Assembly (NCBI RefSeq): GCF_048569485.1
Contig: NC_134358.1
Span: forward strand, 551,520,655 to 551,584,654
Direction: 5' to 3'
DNA from: Anomaloglossus baeobatrachus
Taxonomy: Eukaryota; Chordata; Amphibia; Anura; Aromobatidae
DNA: 64,000 bases
Shown: one piece after another, positions 1 through 11,303 of the stretch
Position numbering within the stretch: the first letter of the stretch is position 1
How the letters are laid out: each line of letters starts with the position of its first letter
Made by a program: the position numbers and the translations under genes
The notes under the pieces: generated by a model
Database searches by the model: none
What the model saw: the letters and a program-made list of their open reading frames with translations, nothing else
Told to the model about the DNA's origin: nothing

Positions 1-700
1 GAGGGATGGAGAGATGGAGAGAGGGATGGAGAGATGGAGAGAGGGATGGAGAGAGGGATAGAGAGATGGAGAGAGGGATGGAGAGATGGAGAGAGGGATG
101 GAGAGAGGGATAGAGAGATGGAGAGAGGGATGGAGAGATGGAGAGAGGGATGGAGAGATGGAGAGATGGAGAGAGGGATGGAGAGATGGAGAGAGGGATG
201 GAGAGAGGGATAGAGGGATGGAGAGAGGGATAGAGGGATGGAGAGAGGGATGGAGAGAGGGATGGAGAGAGGGATAGAGAGATGGATAGAGGGATAGAGA
301 GATGGATAGAGGGATAGAGAGATGGAGAGAGGGATAGAGAGATGGATAGAGGGATAGAGAGATGGATAGAGGGATAGAGAGATGGATAGAGGGATAGAGA
401 GATGGATAGAGGGATAGAGAGATGGATAGAGGGATAGAGAGATGGATAGAGGGATAGAGAGATAGATAGAGGGATAGAGAGATAGATAGAGGGATAGAGA
501 GATAGATAGAGGGATAGAGAGATAGATACAGGGATAGAGAGATAGATAGAGGGATAGAGAGATAGATAGAGGGATAGAGAGATAGAGGGATAGATAGATA
601 GATAGATAGAGGGATAGATAGATAGAGGGATAGATAGATAGAGGGATAGATAGATAGAGGGATAGATAGATAGATAGAGGGATAGATAGATAGATAGAGG

Positions 701-734
<34 letters not shown>

Positions 735-832
735 GGGATAGATAGATAGATAGATAGAGGGATAGATAGATGGATAGATAGAGGGATAGATAGATAGATA
801 GATAGATAGAGGGATAGATAGATAGATAGAGG

Positions 833-866
<34 letters not shown>

Positions 867-868
867 GG

Positions 869-914
<46 letters not shown>

Positions 915-2276
915 GGGATAGATAGATAGATAGAGGGATAGATAGATAGATAGATAGATAGAGGCATAGATAGATAGATAGAGGGATAGATAGATAGATA
1001 GAGGGATAGATAGATAGATAGATAGAGGGATAGATAGATAGATAGATAGATAGAGGGATAGATAGATAGATAGAGGGATAGATAGATAGATAGAGGGATA
1101 GATAGATAGATAGATAGAGGGATAGATAGATAGATAGATAGATAGAGGGATAGATAGATAGATAGATAGAGGGATAGATAGATAGATAGAGGGATAGATA
1201 GAGGGATAGACAGATAGATAGATAGAGGGATAGATAGATAGAGGGATAGAGGGATAGATAGAGTGATAGATAGATATAGATAGATAGAGGGATAGATAGA
1301 TAGATAGAGGGATAGATAGATAGATAGAGGGATAGATAGAGGGATAGACAGATAGATAGAGGGATAGATAGATAGAGGGATAGATAGAGGGATAGATAGA
1401 GGGATAGATAGAGGGATAGATAGATAGAGGGATAGATAGATAGAGGGATAGATAGATAGAGGGATAGATAGATAGATAGAGGGATAGATAGATAGATAGA
1501 GTGATAGATAGATATAGATAGATAGATATAGATAGATAGAGGGATAGATAGATAGAGGGATAGATAGATAGAGGGATAGATAGATAGAGGGATAGATAGA
1601 TAGAGGGATAGACAGATAGATAGATAGATAGATAGATAGAGGGATAGATAGATAGAGGGATAGATAGATAGATAGAGGGATAGATAGATAGAGGGATAGA
1701 TAGATAGAGGGATAGATAGATAGATAGATAGAGGGATAGATAGATAGAGGGATAGACAGATAGATAGATAGAGGGATAGATAGATAGAGGGATAGATAGA
1801 TAGAGGGATAGATAGATGGATAGAGGGATAGATAGATAGAGGGATAGATAAATAGATAGATAGAGAGATAGAGAGATAGATAGAGGGATAGATAAATAGA
1901 TAGATAGATAGATAGATAGAGGGATAGATAGATAGATAGAGGGATAGATAGATAGAGGGATAGATAGATAGAGGGATAGATAGATAGATAGATAGAGGGA
2001 TAGATAGATAGAGGGATAGACAGATAGATAGATAGATAGAGGGATAGATAGAGGGATAGATAGATAGAGGGATAGATAGAGGGATAGATAGATAGAGGGA
2101 TAGATAAATAGATAGATAGAGAGATAGAGAGATAGATAGATAGAGGGATAGATAGATAGAGGGATAGATAGATAGAGGGATAGATATAGAGGGATAGATA
2201 GATATAGATAGAGGGATAGATAGATAGAGGGATAGATAGATAGATAGAGGGATAGATAGAGGGATAGACAGATAGA
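1..2276. repeat. GATA/GAGG tandem array, block 1
   Basis: This is a simple tandem array that runs in from the left edge. Its unit changes along its length. About 1-290 is built from GGATGGAGAGA-type units. About 291-590 is a regular 20-bp unit (GATAGAGGGATAGAGAGATG). From about 590 onward it is GATA repeats punctuated by GAGGGATA. Open frames through it (for example Tyr-Ser-Ile or Arg-Glu-Gly repeats) are translations of the repeat and not genes. It was one array with the block at 4578-5630 before a Tc1-like element inserted. Confidence 0.97.
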
Positions 2277-2532
2277 TACAGTTAGGTCCAGAAATATTTG
2301 GACAGTGACACAATTTTCGCGAGTTGGGCTCTGCATGCCACCACATTGGATTTGAAATGAAATCTCTACAACAAAATTCAAGTGCAGATTGTAACGTTTA
2401 ATTTGAAGGTTTGAACAAAAATATCTGATAGAAATTGTAGGAATTGTCACATTTCTTTACAAACACTCCACATTTTAGGAGGTCAAAAGTAATTGGACAA
2501 AAAAAACAAACCCAAATAAAATATTTTTATTT

Positions 2533-4216
2533 TCAATATTTTGTTGCGAATCCTTTGGAGGCAATCACTGCCTTAAGTCTGGAACCCATGGACATCACCA
2601 AACGCTGGGTTTCCTCCTTCTTAATGCTTTGCCAGGCCTTTACAGCCGCAGCCTTCAGGTCTTGCTTGTTTGTGGGTCTTTCCGTCTTAAGTCTGGATTT
2701 GAGCAAGTGAAATGCATGCTCAATTGGGTTAAGATCTGGTGATCTGGTGATTGACTTGGCCATTGCAGAATGTTCCACTTTTTTGCACTCATGAACTCCT
2801 GGGTAGCTTTGGCTGTATGCTTGGGGTCATTGCCCATCTGTACTATGAAGCGCCGTCCGATCAACTTTGCGGCATTTGGCTGAATCTGGGCTGAAAGTAT
2901 ATCCCGGTACACTTCAGAATTCATCCGGCTACTCTTGTCTGCTGTTATGTCATCAATAAACACAAGTGACTGTAAAAACATTAAAATTAATACATCTAGT
3001 TATCAAATATTTCATAGTAAGACATATAAGTTCACAGTTCTGTTTATGTTGAAGGGCATAGTATAGTAATAAAGCTTTTATAAGGAATAAGTATTAAAAT
3101 ATCCATATTGAATATATATATATATACTGAGCATGGAAGGATATATATAAATCCTTCCAGAAGCTTCCCGAGGCTTCCAGAAGGTTACGTAATATGGAAC
3201 TATATTCAACTGTGTTCCACTAAACACCCTATATGGACTGAGCAGCTGGTATATAATACACGATGGAGGGGGCTACGGGGCGCTCCTCCACACTGCCTGC
3301 TGTGAGAAGACTCCAGTGCTGCAAGATATGACACGTTGTCCAGCCTAAGAGATGACATCCCCTGCATTGCCGTTCAGGAACCAAAGAAAGATGGGTAAAG
3401 ACTTCCCATTGATTATTATGGACTAAATGAACTCTTTGCGTAAACTATCAAAGTATATTATTTTTCCTTTCTGTAACTGAACCCTGGCAACCATTTTTTT
3501 AAATAGATAAAATACATTTATTTTTTACATCTTTGGAAGTTCTTTCTTTCATGCGGCTTTACGTATTTGAAGAAAAATATATTTAAGAGTATATTTTTTA
3601 ACAGTGACCCAGTGCCATTGAAAGCCATGCATGCCCATGCCATCACGTTGCCTCCACCATGTTTTACAGAGGATGTGGTGTGCCTTGGATCATGTGCCGT
3701 TCCCTTTCTTCTCCAAACTTTTTTCTTCCCATCATTCTGGTACAGGTTGATGTTGGTCTCATCTGTCCATAGAATACTTTTCCAGAACTGAGCTGGCTTC
3801 ATGAGGTGTTTTTCAGCAAATGTAACTCTGGCCTGTCTATTTTTGGAATTGATGAATGGTTTGCATCTAGATGTGAACCCTTTGTATTTACTTTCATGGA
3901 GTCTTCTCTTTACTGTTGACTTAGAGACAGATACACCTACTTCACTGAGAGTGTTCCGGACTTCAGTTGATGTTGTGAACGGGTTCTTCTTCACCAAAGA
4001 AAGTATGCGGCGATCATCCACCACTGTTGTCATCCGTGGACGCCCAGGCCTTTTTGAGTTCCCAAGCTCACCAGTCAATTCCTTTTTTCTCAGAATGTAC
4101 CCGACTGTTGATTTTGCTACTTCAAGCATGTCTGCTATCTCTCTGATGGATTTTTTCTTTTTTTTCAGCCTCAGGATGTTCTGCTTCACCTCAATTGAGA
4201 GTTCCTTAGACCGCAT
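2533..4216 (-). pseudogene. Tc1-like transposase, interrupted and frameshifted
   Basis: The N-terminal part (4216 down to about 3604) begins MRSKELSIEVKQ. It has the paired-type helix-turn-helix (SIREIADMLEVAKSTVGYIL), the GRPR-like hook (KRPGRPR) and the first catalytic Asp in ILWTDETN. It is cut after the GTGSL stretch by the LTR insertion and resumes at about 2970 with VFIDDITADKSSRMN. The second Asp lies in GNDPKHTAK. The catalytic Glu box (SPDLNPIEH) is out of frame with this part, apparently because an 8-bp motif GATCTGGT near 2731-2748 is duplicated. The C-terminus ends KGFATKY at 2533. Taken together these parts match a Tc1 transposase of about 340 residues with the DD34E triad. It cannot be functional here. 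Confidence 0.9.
2971..3603. mobile_element. Solo LTR nested in the Tc1 transposase (fossil)
   Basis: The 633-bp insert starts TGTAAAAACA and ends TTTTTTAACA, so it has TG...CA ends with an imperfect terminal inverted repeat. It is flanked by a 5-bp duplication, GTGAC (2966-2970 and 3604-3608). Removing the insert and one copy of the duplication restores the expected Tc1 order around the GTGSL/VFIDD junction. Size, ends and duplication fit a solo LTR of an LTR retroelement. The family (Ty3, Pao or ERV) cannot be told from the LTR alone. Confidence 0.85.
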
Positions 4217-4577
4217 GTTGTCTGGTCACAGCAACAGCTTCAAAATGGAAAACCACACACCTGTAATCAACCCCAGACCTTTTAACTACTTCATTGATTA
4301 CAGGTTAACGAGGGAGACGCCTTCAGAGTTAATTGCAGCCCTTAGAGTCCCTTGTCCAATTACTTTTGGTCCCTTGAAAAAGAGGAGGCTATGCATTACA
4401 GAGCTATGATTCCTAAACCCTTTCTCCGATTTGGATGTGAAAACTCTCATATTGCAGCTGGGAGTGTGCACTTTCAGCCCATATTATATATATAATTGTA
4501 TTTCTGAACATGTTTTTGTAAACAGCTAAAATAACAAAATTTGTGTCACTGTCCAAATATTTCTGGACCTAACTGTA

Positions 4578-5630
4578 GATAGAGGGATAGATAGATAGAG
4601 GGATAGATAGATAGATAGATAGATAGAGGGATAGATAGATAGAGGGATAGATAGATATAGATAGATAGAGGGATAGATAGAGGGATAGATAGATAGAGGG
4701 ATAGATAGATAGAGGGATAGATAGATAGAGGGATAGATAGATAGAGGGATAGATAGATAGAGGGGTAGATAGATGGATAGAGGGATAGATAGATAGAGGG
4801 ATAGATAAATAGATAGATAGATAGATAGATAGAGGGATAGATAGATAGATAGAGGGATAGATAGAGGCATAGATAGATAGATAGATAGAGGGATAGATAG
4901 AGGGATAGATAGATAGAGGGATAGAGGGATAGATAGATAGATAGAGGGATTGATAGATAGATAGATAGAGGGATAGATAGATAGATAGATAGAGGGATAG
5001 ATAGATAGATAGATAGAGGAATAGATAGAGGGATAGACAGATAGAGGGATAGATAGATAGAGGGATAGATAGATAGAGGGATAGATAGATAGAGGGATAG
5101 ATAGATAGAGGGATAGATAGATAGAGGGATAGATAGATAGAGGGATAGATAGATAGAGGGATAGATAGATAGATAGATAGAGGGATAGATAGATAGATAG
5201 ATAGATAGAGGGATAGATAGATATAGATAGATAGAGGGATAGATAGATATAGATAGATAGAGGGATAGATAGATAGATAGATAGATAGATAGAGGGATAG
5301 ATAGATGGATAGAGGGATAGATAGATAGAGGGATAGATAAATAGATAGATAGATAGAGGGATAGATAGATAGATAGATAGATAGATAGAGGGATAGATAG
5401 AGGGATAGATAGAGGGATAGATAGATAGATAGAGGGATAGATAGATAGAGGGATAGATAGAGGGATAGATAGATAGAGGGATAGAGGGATAGATAGATAG
5501 AGGGATAGATAAATAGATAGATAGATAGATAGAGGGATAGATAGATAGAGGGATAGATAAATAGATAGATAGATAGATAGATAGAGGGATAGATAGATAG
5601 ATAGAGGGATAGAGGGATAGATAGATAGAT
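4578..5630. repeat. GATA/GAGG tandem array, block 2
   Basis: GATA units with GAGGGATA interruptions continue directly from the right TA of the Tc1-like element. Composition and phase match the right part of block 1, so both are halves of one array. Long Tyr-Ser-Ile-Pro frames on the minus strand are repeat translations. Confidence 0.97.
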
Positions 5631-6178
5631 TCATCACTAACCACTCAGTGGAGCCGCCTGCTGGACACTTACAGAATAGCCATACTAGGAAAGTAGGTGA
5701 AAGGTCGTACTGTATAAATTCACTATACGGTGGAGCCACCTACTGGAGATGGAGAGAATTGCAGTGTAATGCAGAATGTGCTTTAAGATCAAGGGTGGGG
5801 AACCATTTTTTTTTGCCACGCGTCGTTTGGATATTTTTAAGATCATTTGGGGGCCATGCAAAATGATCAACTTGAAATTTAAGCTTCAATATTTGTGTGG
5901 CATCCGTTTTCACACGTACCGGTTTCGGAGACACATATATACAAGGGTGCCCATTGTCATCTATGGTGCTGCTGACATGTCTGCGTTTTCACACGGACCA
6001 TGTGTAAGTGTGAACCACACGGAAACGTCCATTTTCTTCTGGCAGCACAGATCACATGGGACCATACAATTCAATGGCTCCGTGTAAATACATACAGCAC
6101 ATGGATGACATCTGTGTGCCATTCGCGTGACACGGGTCAAAATAAAACGCGTTTAAGGTGTTAAAACTGCAAAGATAA
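5631..6178. other. Spacer between GATA blocks; unassigned repeat sequence
   Basis: No gene is seen. About 5650-5750 contains two short similar stretches (TGGAGCCGCCTGCTGGA and TGGAGCCACCTACTGGA). About 5920-6140 is rich in CACACGGACC/GTGTGAC-type motifs that resemble 15930-16140, so it is probably an old interspersed repeat. GATA repeat resumes at 6179. Confidence 0.5.
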
Positions 6179-6800
6179 TGATAGAGGGATAGATAGAGGG
6201 ATAGATAGAGGGATAGATGGAGGGATAGATAAATAGATAGAGGGAGGGATGGATAAATAGATGGATAGAGGGAGGGATGGAGGGAGGGATGGATGGATAG
6301 ATAGAGGGATAGATACAGGGATAGATAGATAGATAGATAGATGGATAGAGGATAGATAGATAGATAGAGGGATAGATAAAGGGATGGATAGATAGAGGGA
6401 TAGATAGATAGATAGATAGAGGGATAGAGGAATAGATAGATAGATAGAGGGATAGATGGATAGAGGGAGGGATGGAGGGAGGGATGGATGGATAGATAGA
6501 GGGATAGATAGAGGGATAGATAGAGGGATAGATAGATAGATAGATGGAGGGATAGATAAATAGATAGATGGATAGAGGATAGATAGATAGATAGAGGGAG
6601 GGATGGATAAATAGATGGATAGAAGGAGGGATGGAGGGAGGGATGGATGGATAGACAGAGGGATAGATAGAGGGATAGATACAGGGATAGATAGATAGAT
6701 AGATGGATAGAGGATAGATAGATAGAGGGATAGATAGATAGATAGAGGGATAGATAGAGGGATAGATAGATAGATGGATAGATAGATAGATAGATAGAGG

Positions 6801-6846
<46 letters not shown>

Positions 6847-6872
6847 GGGATCGATAGATAGATAGATAGAGG

Positions 6873-6906
<34 letters not shown>

Positions 6907-6932
6907 GGGATCGATAGATAGATAGATAGATA
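6179..6932. repeat. GATA/GAGG tandem array, block 3
   Basis: The block mixes GATA units with a GAGGGAGGGATGGATGGATA variant that recurs at about 6240-6300, 6460-6500 and 6600-6660. This gives a higher-order period of roughly 200 bp in its left half. The right half is purer GATA. Confidence 0.95.
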
Positions 6933-7165
6933 GATCTGCAGGGAGTTTGTATGTTCTCCCTGTGTTTGGTGGGTTTCCTCCACTTCCCTCCCACACTACA
7001 AAGACATAGTGATAGGGAATTTAGATTGTGAGCCCCATTGGGGACAGCGATGATCACGTCTGTAAAGCACAGTGGAATTAATAGCGCTATGTAAGTGAGT
7101 TAGATAGATTTATAGAGCTTTCTAGTAACAAAATAAATAATTAAATAATAATAAGAATATAAAAA
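6933..7165 (+). mobile_element. 3' tail of an L2-type LINE or LINE-dependent SINE
   Basis: The order of motifs is that of the conserved vertebrate L2 3' tail: GTTTGTATGTTCTCCCTG, then GGGTTTCCTCC, CCTCCCACACTACAAAGACA, TTAGATTGTGAGCCCCATTG, GGGGACAG, and a terminal GCGCTATGTAAGTG followed by an A/T-rich simple tail. Only the 3' end is present. No reverse transcriptase sequence is seen upstream, where GATA repeat begins at once. Whether the source was a LINE or a SINE using the tail cannot be decided. Confidence 0.75.
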
Positions 7166-7169
7166 AACA

Positions 7170-7335
7170 AAAAAAAAAAACGTGGGGTCTCCCCTATTTT
7201 TTATAACCAGCAAAGGTAAAGCAGACAGCTGAGGACTGGTATGACCTGGCTGGGAATGACCCTGGTTATGGGGTCCATCCCAGTCTAAAAATAGCAGCCC
7301 GCAGGAGCCCCATTAGATGTGCCATGTGATGCCCA
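7170..7335 (-). repeat. Interspersed repeat R, copy 1 (partial)
   Basis: Read on the minus strand, this stretch shares an ordered set of motifs with 8745-8885 and 61785-62170: CTGCTATTTTTAGNCTGGGA, an AGCTGTCTGCTTTACC block, and AAAAATAGGGGNGACCCCACG before an A/T-rich tract. It is an old, diverged interspersed repeat of unknown class. Confidence 0.6.
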
Positions 7336-7735
7336 TATGGCGTCCCTGCGCTGTCATACCCTTTTTCCCCGGCAGGGACGCCAGCACTCTCATCCTCCCA
7401 GCCGTCCAGCGGTGGCTGCCCCATCCTTAGTCCATGCCGCTGTTCCTCAGGGCCTCTGAATGCCCAAAGGGTGCGTGCATGGCCACACCTTTTCTTTAAG
7501 GGCCACTTCGCCCTGACCCGGACGTGACTTTTCAGCTTGCTGAGAGGCTGCAGGTATTTAAGGCACCTTCCCCTTAAGGGAAGTGCCTGGGCAATGAGTT
7601 CTATATGCTGCTAGTAGTCAGGTCTTCCGTGCTGTTGCTGTTATTGTACTACATTGTGCTGCTGATTCGTGTCTGTGTTTCAGTGCAATACCAGACCGCT
7701 GCTGCTGCTGAAACCATCTACGCTAACTGTCACTT
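7336..7735 (+). other. Unassigned repeat-derived stretch, LTR-like promoter block
   Basis: No gene is seen. About 7540-7600 (GCTGAGAGGCTGCAGGTATT, TTAAGG, then an AGGGAAGTGCCTGG block) is similar in order to about 42095-42150 (GCTGAGAGGCAGTGGGTATT, then AGGGAAGTTGCCTG). The TATTTAA motif downstream of a TTTAAGGGCC block looks like an LTR promoter, but no LTR ends were found. It continues at 8145 past an inserted fold-back element. Confidence 0.4.
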
Positions 7736-8130
7736 TTTCAAAAAAATCCAGCACCGAATCCAGGAAATGTATTAAAAATTAATGACGTTTATTGAAACAT
7801 ATTAAAAAGTCCAAATAGGGTCCAGAGCAAAGAAACGGAGAGGACGCGTTTCGAACTGTATAGTTCTTAGTCTGTATCTAGAGACAGACTAAGAACTATA
7901 CAGTTCGAAACGCGTCCTCTCCGTTTCTTTGCTCTGGACCCTATTTGGACTTTTTAATATGTTTCAATAAACGTCATTAATTTTTAATACATTTCCTGGA
8001 TTCGGTGCTGGATTTTTTTGAAAAAGTCTCCATACAAGATTGCCAGCTGGTTTATCCTTGCACGTGTCTGGGAAGCATTGGTCTCCTTCATACCACAGGT
8101 GAGCGGATACATACACTTTTCTTGGACTTT
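7736..8130. mobile_element. Fold-back insertion with 14-bp target duplication
   Basis: The 14-bp sequence GCTAACTGTCACTT occurs at 7722-7735 and exactly again at 8131-8144. Between them are 395 bp. Including the last bases of the left duplication, 7732-8027 forms a near-perfect palindrome of 296 bp centred at 7879/7880, with one mismatch pair seen next to the centre. About 100 bp of non-palindromic tail follows. Each arm contains GTTCGAAACGCGTCC and, on the right, CAATAAACG. A duplication this long suggests insertion by target-primed reverse transcription, not by a cut-and-paste transposase. No coding capacity is seen. Confidence 0.75.
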
Positions 8131-8144
8131 GCTAACTGTCACTT

Positions 8145-8744
8145 ACATTGTTTGCTGCTGCAACCATCCACACCGTCCGCTGCTATTCCAACCATCCACC
8201 CCAGCCCAATCCTCGTCACCTGCTGCTGCTGTTGCTCATATCATCAGAGATTGTTCTCATCCGTGGTGCCAGCTGCCGAGGTTCCGCAGATCCCCTGAAG
8301 CTGCTCTCTGCTGGCCGCTTACCCGCGTGTGTGCCTGTGAAGACTCGTCAGTGAACGGTGCTTTTGGTCCAGTGGACCTACTAAACCCGTGCTTGCCCTG
8401 CCAGCATATCACGCCAATTCTGGCGCTTTTCTAGGCTCTTCCCAATTGCTCTAGTAGGGTGGCAATCAGGGCTTATGGGATTAATGTCAGCTGTGATTTG
8501 ACAGCTGGCATCAAACCCTGGTGTTAGTAAAATGAGAGGCGTCTTTCATAAACCCTCTTTACTAACCCAGTAATAAAAAAAAAAAAACACAAAAAATAAT
8601 CTTTACTAAAATAAGTACTGCTTGACACTTTCTCTAGTTTACCACTTTATAAAAAAAAAAAAAAACAAACCCACACAGGTCTGATATAGTCCAGTGAATC
8701 TGACGTAGTCCAACATAAACCCCAAGCACCATTACCCAGACTGC
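8145..8744 (+). other. Unassigned repeat-derived sequence, no gene
   Basis: This continues the 7336-7735 block after the fold-back insertion. It is rich in CTGCTGCT/CCATCCAC motifs to about 8280. About 8440-8580 has a TCAGCTGTGATTTGACAGCT stretch and then A-rich tracts. No coding signal is credible. Confidence 0.4.
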
Positions 8745-8885
8745 CTCCGCACCAGGGCAATTGGGAACAGCCGGGTACAGAGCCAGAATTGGAGAATCTA
8801 ATGGATATGCCACTTCGGGGGCGGCTGCAGGCTACTATTTTTAGGCTGGGAAGGGCCAAGTAACCCTGTCGTCACTGGGCTCAAT
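8745..8885 (+). repeat. Interspersed repeat R, copy 2
   Basis: The sequence GCACCAGGGCAATTGGGAAC...CCACTTCGGGGGCGGCTGC...CTATTTTTAGGCTGGGAAG aligns in order with 61789-61900. It is an old dispersed repeat present at least three times in the window. Confidence 0.65.
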
Positions 8886-9265
8886 AAAGTCCTCTTTTTC
8901 ACTATGATTTTTTTTGGATATACAGTATATTTACAACTTTTTGGATGGTTGTGGTAAGGCCTGGCACCTAGTACCCGCAATAGTGGTGCTGTTCTAAATC
9001 TTTTTTTTTTTTTATGCGCACATAGAATGGGGCCTTACAGTTTTCTTTTTGCGTTTTTATTTTGTGCATTTATTTTGTGCATCCAATATGCTGATTTTTA
9101 TGGTCGTAATGCCCTTGGGGACGTTGCTCACAGGTTAGTTATGAAGAGCAGCCTCAAGTCTCGCTCCCTGAGAATCCTGTGAGTACTGACCCCTCGCTGG
9201 AGAAAATAAAAAGTATTGGATGGACTGGGTAAAAAGGCGACTGTATGACAGATTTAGAAAAAAAC
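8886..9265. other. A/T-rich stretch without recognised features
   Basis: Homopolymer T tracts and simple TTTTGTGCATTTATTTTGTG duplication near 9055-9080. No gene or repeat family was recognised. Confidence 0.5.
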
Positions 9266-10650
9266 AATTTGTAACGCTCACCATCGGGGATGAGGCGTCA
9301 AGCGGAGATAAGTGGACCCACTGGACCACAGGGCGAACCCAGGTTTACCCTTTAGTGGGCGGGGCTTGACTAAGCGACTGCCATGAGTCAGGAACGCCAG
9401 GTGCCACTCCCAGGGCAGTGACCGGGACTGCGGCAGCTGAGTGGTGCAGGGTGACAGCCGGACCAGGAGAACAGCAACAAACAGCTCAGCACAAGGGGCA
9501 CAGTCCAGGAACAGGCAGGGCAGGTACCAGCAGATACGAGTCATCAAACTCAGGTGACCAGGCACAACAGGCGTGGACCTCAGCAGGATGGTGCAGGCAC
9601 AAGAGGCATGGACCTCAGCAGGATGGTGCAGGCACAACAGGCATGGACCTAAGCAGGATGGTGCAGGCTCAACAGGCGTGGACCTCAGCAGGATGGTGCA
9701 GGCTCAACGGGCGTGGACCTCAGCAGGATGGTGCAGGCACAACAGGCATGGACCTCAGCAGGTTGGTGAAGGCACAACAGGCATGGACCTCAGCAGTGGT
9801 GCAGACACAACAGGTATGGACCGCAGCAGGTTGGTGCAGGAACAACAGGTATGGACCGCAGCAGGTTGGTGCATGCACAACAGGCATGGACCTCAGCAGG
9901 TTGGTGCAGGCACAACAGGTATGGACCGCAGCAGGTTGGTGCAGGCACAACAGGCATGGACCTCAGCAGGTTGGTGCAGGCACAACAGGCATGGACCTCA
10001 GCAGGTTGGTGCAGGCACAACAGGTATGGACCGCAGCAGGTTGGTGCAGGAATAACAGGTATGGACCGCAGCAGGGTGGTGCAGGAACAGGCATGAACCA
10101 TAGCAGGGTGGTGCAGGCACAACAGGTACTCAGGACTTCAGGTTGAAGATACAAACACGACTTTATTCACAGAACACAGCAGGGCTTCAGATACAGAATC
10201 CAGAACACAAGGGATAGGAAGTGTGCGCACGCCCTCTAGGCTGGAGATTAGGAAAGCCGACACGTGCAAGGCCTGGGACCTAGGCAGAAGCTGAAGAGCA
10301 CGCACACGTGGGCATCCATGGGGGGACGAGCCATGGACTGCACTACATGTGCATGTCAATGAACGAACGCAGAGGACCACGCGACACGTGGGTGGCCACA
10401 GGGGGACGAGCTAAAGTCCACACGACACGAGGATGGTCATGCAGGTGAGAGGAGAGAGCAGAAGCCGACACTCACGTGGGCATCCATGGAGGAACGAGCC
10501 AGGGACTGCACTACACGTGGACAGCAGGGAAGAGGGTAGAGACGCGGCGTTGGGATGCGGAGGAGTGCTGGCGTATTAGGGGAACTGGCACTACACAATG
10601 GAATACTCAAGGGAACAGCAGGAGTAAAATAAGAACAAAAACTGCTCACT
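9266..10650 (-). repeat. LTR-like block containing a 35-bp minisatellite
   Basis: At 9276-9420 the minus strand reads CACTAAAGGGTAAACCTGGG, a GGTCCAGTGGGTCC motif and ends in GGTGAGCGTTACA. This resembles the plus-strand block at about 43295-43375 (GGCCCAGTGGGTC, then GGCGAGCGTGACA). Both therefore look like the 3' part of one LTR-like family. The upstream part on this strand holds the minisatellite at 9548-10130 and two related stretches with GCACACGTGGGCATCCATGG near 10300 and 10470. I could not find the other terminus or a target duplication, so the class is tentative. Confidence 0.4.
9548..10130. repeat. 35-bp minisatellite, about 16 copies
   Basis: The unit reads GCATGGACCTCAGCAGG then NTGGTGCAGGCACAACAG. 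Variants are mainly CATGGACCTCAGC against TATGGACCGCAGC. The period is 35 bp, so each unit changes reading frame and all three frames stay open for long stretches. None is a gene. Confidence 0.93.
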
Positions 10651-10815
10651 TTTGACCTGTCGACAGGTGCATTCAGGGCAATGGTTCAGCGCTGCACCCC
10701 CTGTACCTACTCCCCAATTTTATCACAAGGGGTTAACAAGCTTGATGGTTATACAGTCTTCCAAGGTGCAACCAGTTTGGTGGTTTTAACGGTCTCACAA
10801 ATAGCAACTGGATTA

Positions 10816-11011
10816 GGGCTCTCTCAGATCTTCACGCACATCGGCCCGATATGGGACCACAATACATGGACTGACCACGGCTCTCCTGATCCGAGCGTGA
10901 CAGCCTCATAGAAAAATATGGAGCGGTCTAGCTCTGGTCAGGAGACCCGCGACCAGTTCGTGAATTGTGGTTCGACACCGCTCCGATGTGCGTGGAAATC
11001 TGAGAGAGCCC
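10816..11011. mobile_element. Harbinger-like MITE, 196 bp, TTA target duplication
   Basis: The ends are imperfect inverted repeats of about 30 bp: GGGCTCTCTCAGATCTTCAC on the left and the complement of GTGGAAATCTGAGAGAGCCC on the right. TTA flanks both sides (10813-10815 and 11012-11014). A 3-bp TWA duplication and G-rich ends fit PIF/Harbinger MITEs. There is no coding capacity. Confidence 0.85.
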
Positions 11012-11228
11012 TTACTTGTACTGAAAATAATTAGCACTAACCAGCTAGTCAATGATTGGCTGCAGTGGTCATATAGCTAGATGGAACTTCAGACCGGAGG
11101 GAGGGCCAGGATTTGTTGTAACCAGTATGTACAGATACTCGCCTCACCAATCCCCAATTGGTTTGGCTGTAGCAGTGCCCGATTCAGCATTGGTCTCCAT
11201 TTTGTGCTGGGAACAATGTTGGTTCCAG

Positions 11229-11303
11229 CTGCAGCCAATCACTGCTGCAGCCAATCACTGCTGCAGCCAATCACTGCTGCAGCCAATCACTGCTGCAGCC
11301 ATT
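11229..11303. repeat. 16-bp tandem repeat, about 4.7 copies
   Basis: The unit is GCTGCAGCCAATCACT, nearly perfect. Confidence 0.95.

Larger units (their letters stand above)
2279..4575 (-). mobile_element. Tc1-like DNA transposon inserted in the GATA array
   Basis: The ends are inverted copies of CAGTTAGGTCCAGAAATATT and continue to about 35 bp (2279-2313 and 4541-4575). Each end is flanked by the TA target duplication typical of Tc1/mariner (2277-2278 and 4576-4577), and GATA repeat resumes directly on both sides. Without the 633-bp solo LTR at 2971-3603 and its 5-bp duplication the element is about 1.66 kb, the usual Tc1 length. The transposase gene lies on the minus strand and is broken, so this copy is non-autonomous. 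Confidence 0.95.

Noticed and set aside
4526-7057. Long minus-strand open frames of Tyr-Leu-Ser-Ile-Pro repeats
   Set aside because: They are translations of GATA/GAGGGATA repeats, open in several frames at once with no unique sequence. Not proteins.
9418-10146. Open frames through the 35-bp minisatellite resembling a repeat protein
   Set aside because: The period is not a multiple of three, frames change register every unit, and both strands are open. No start context or conserved domain.
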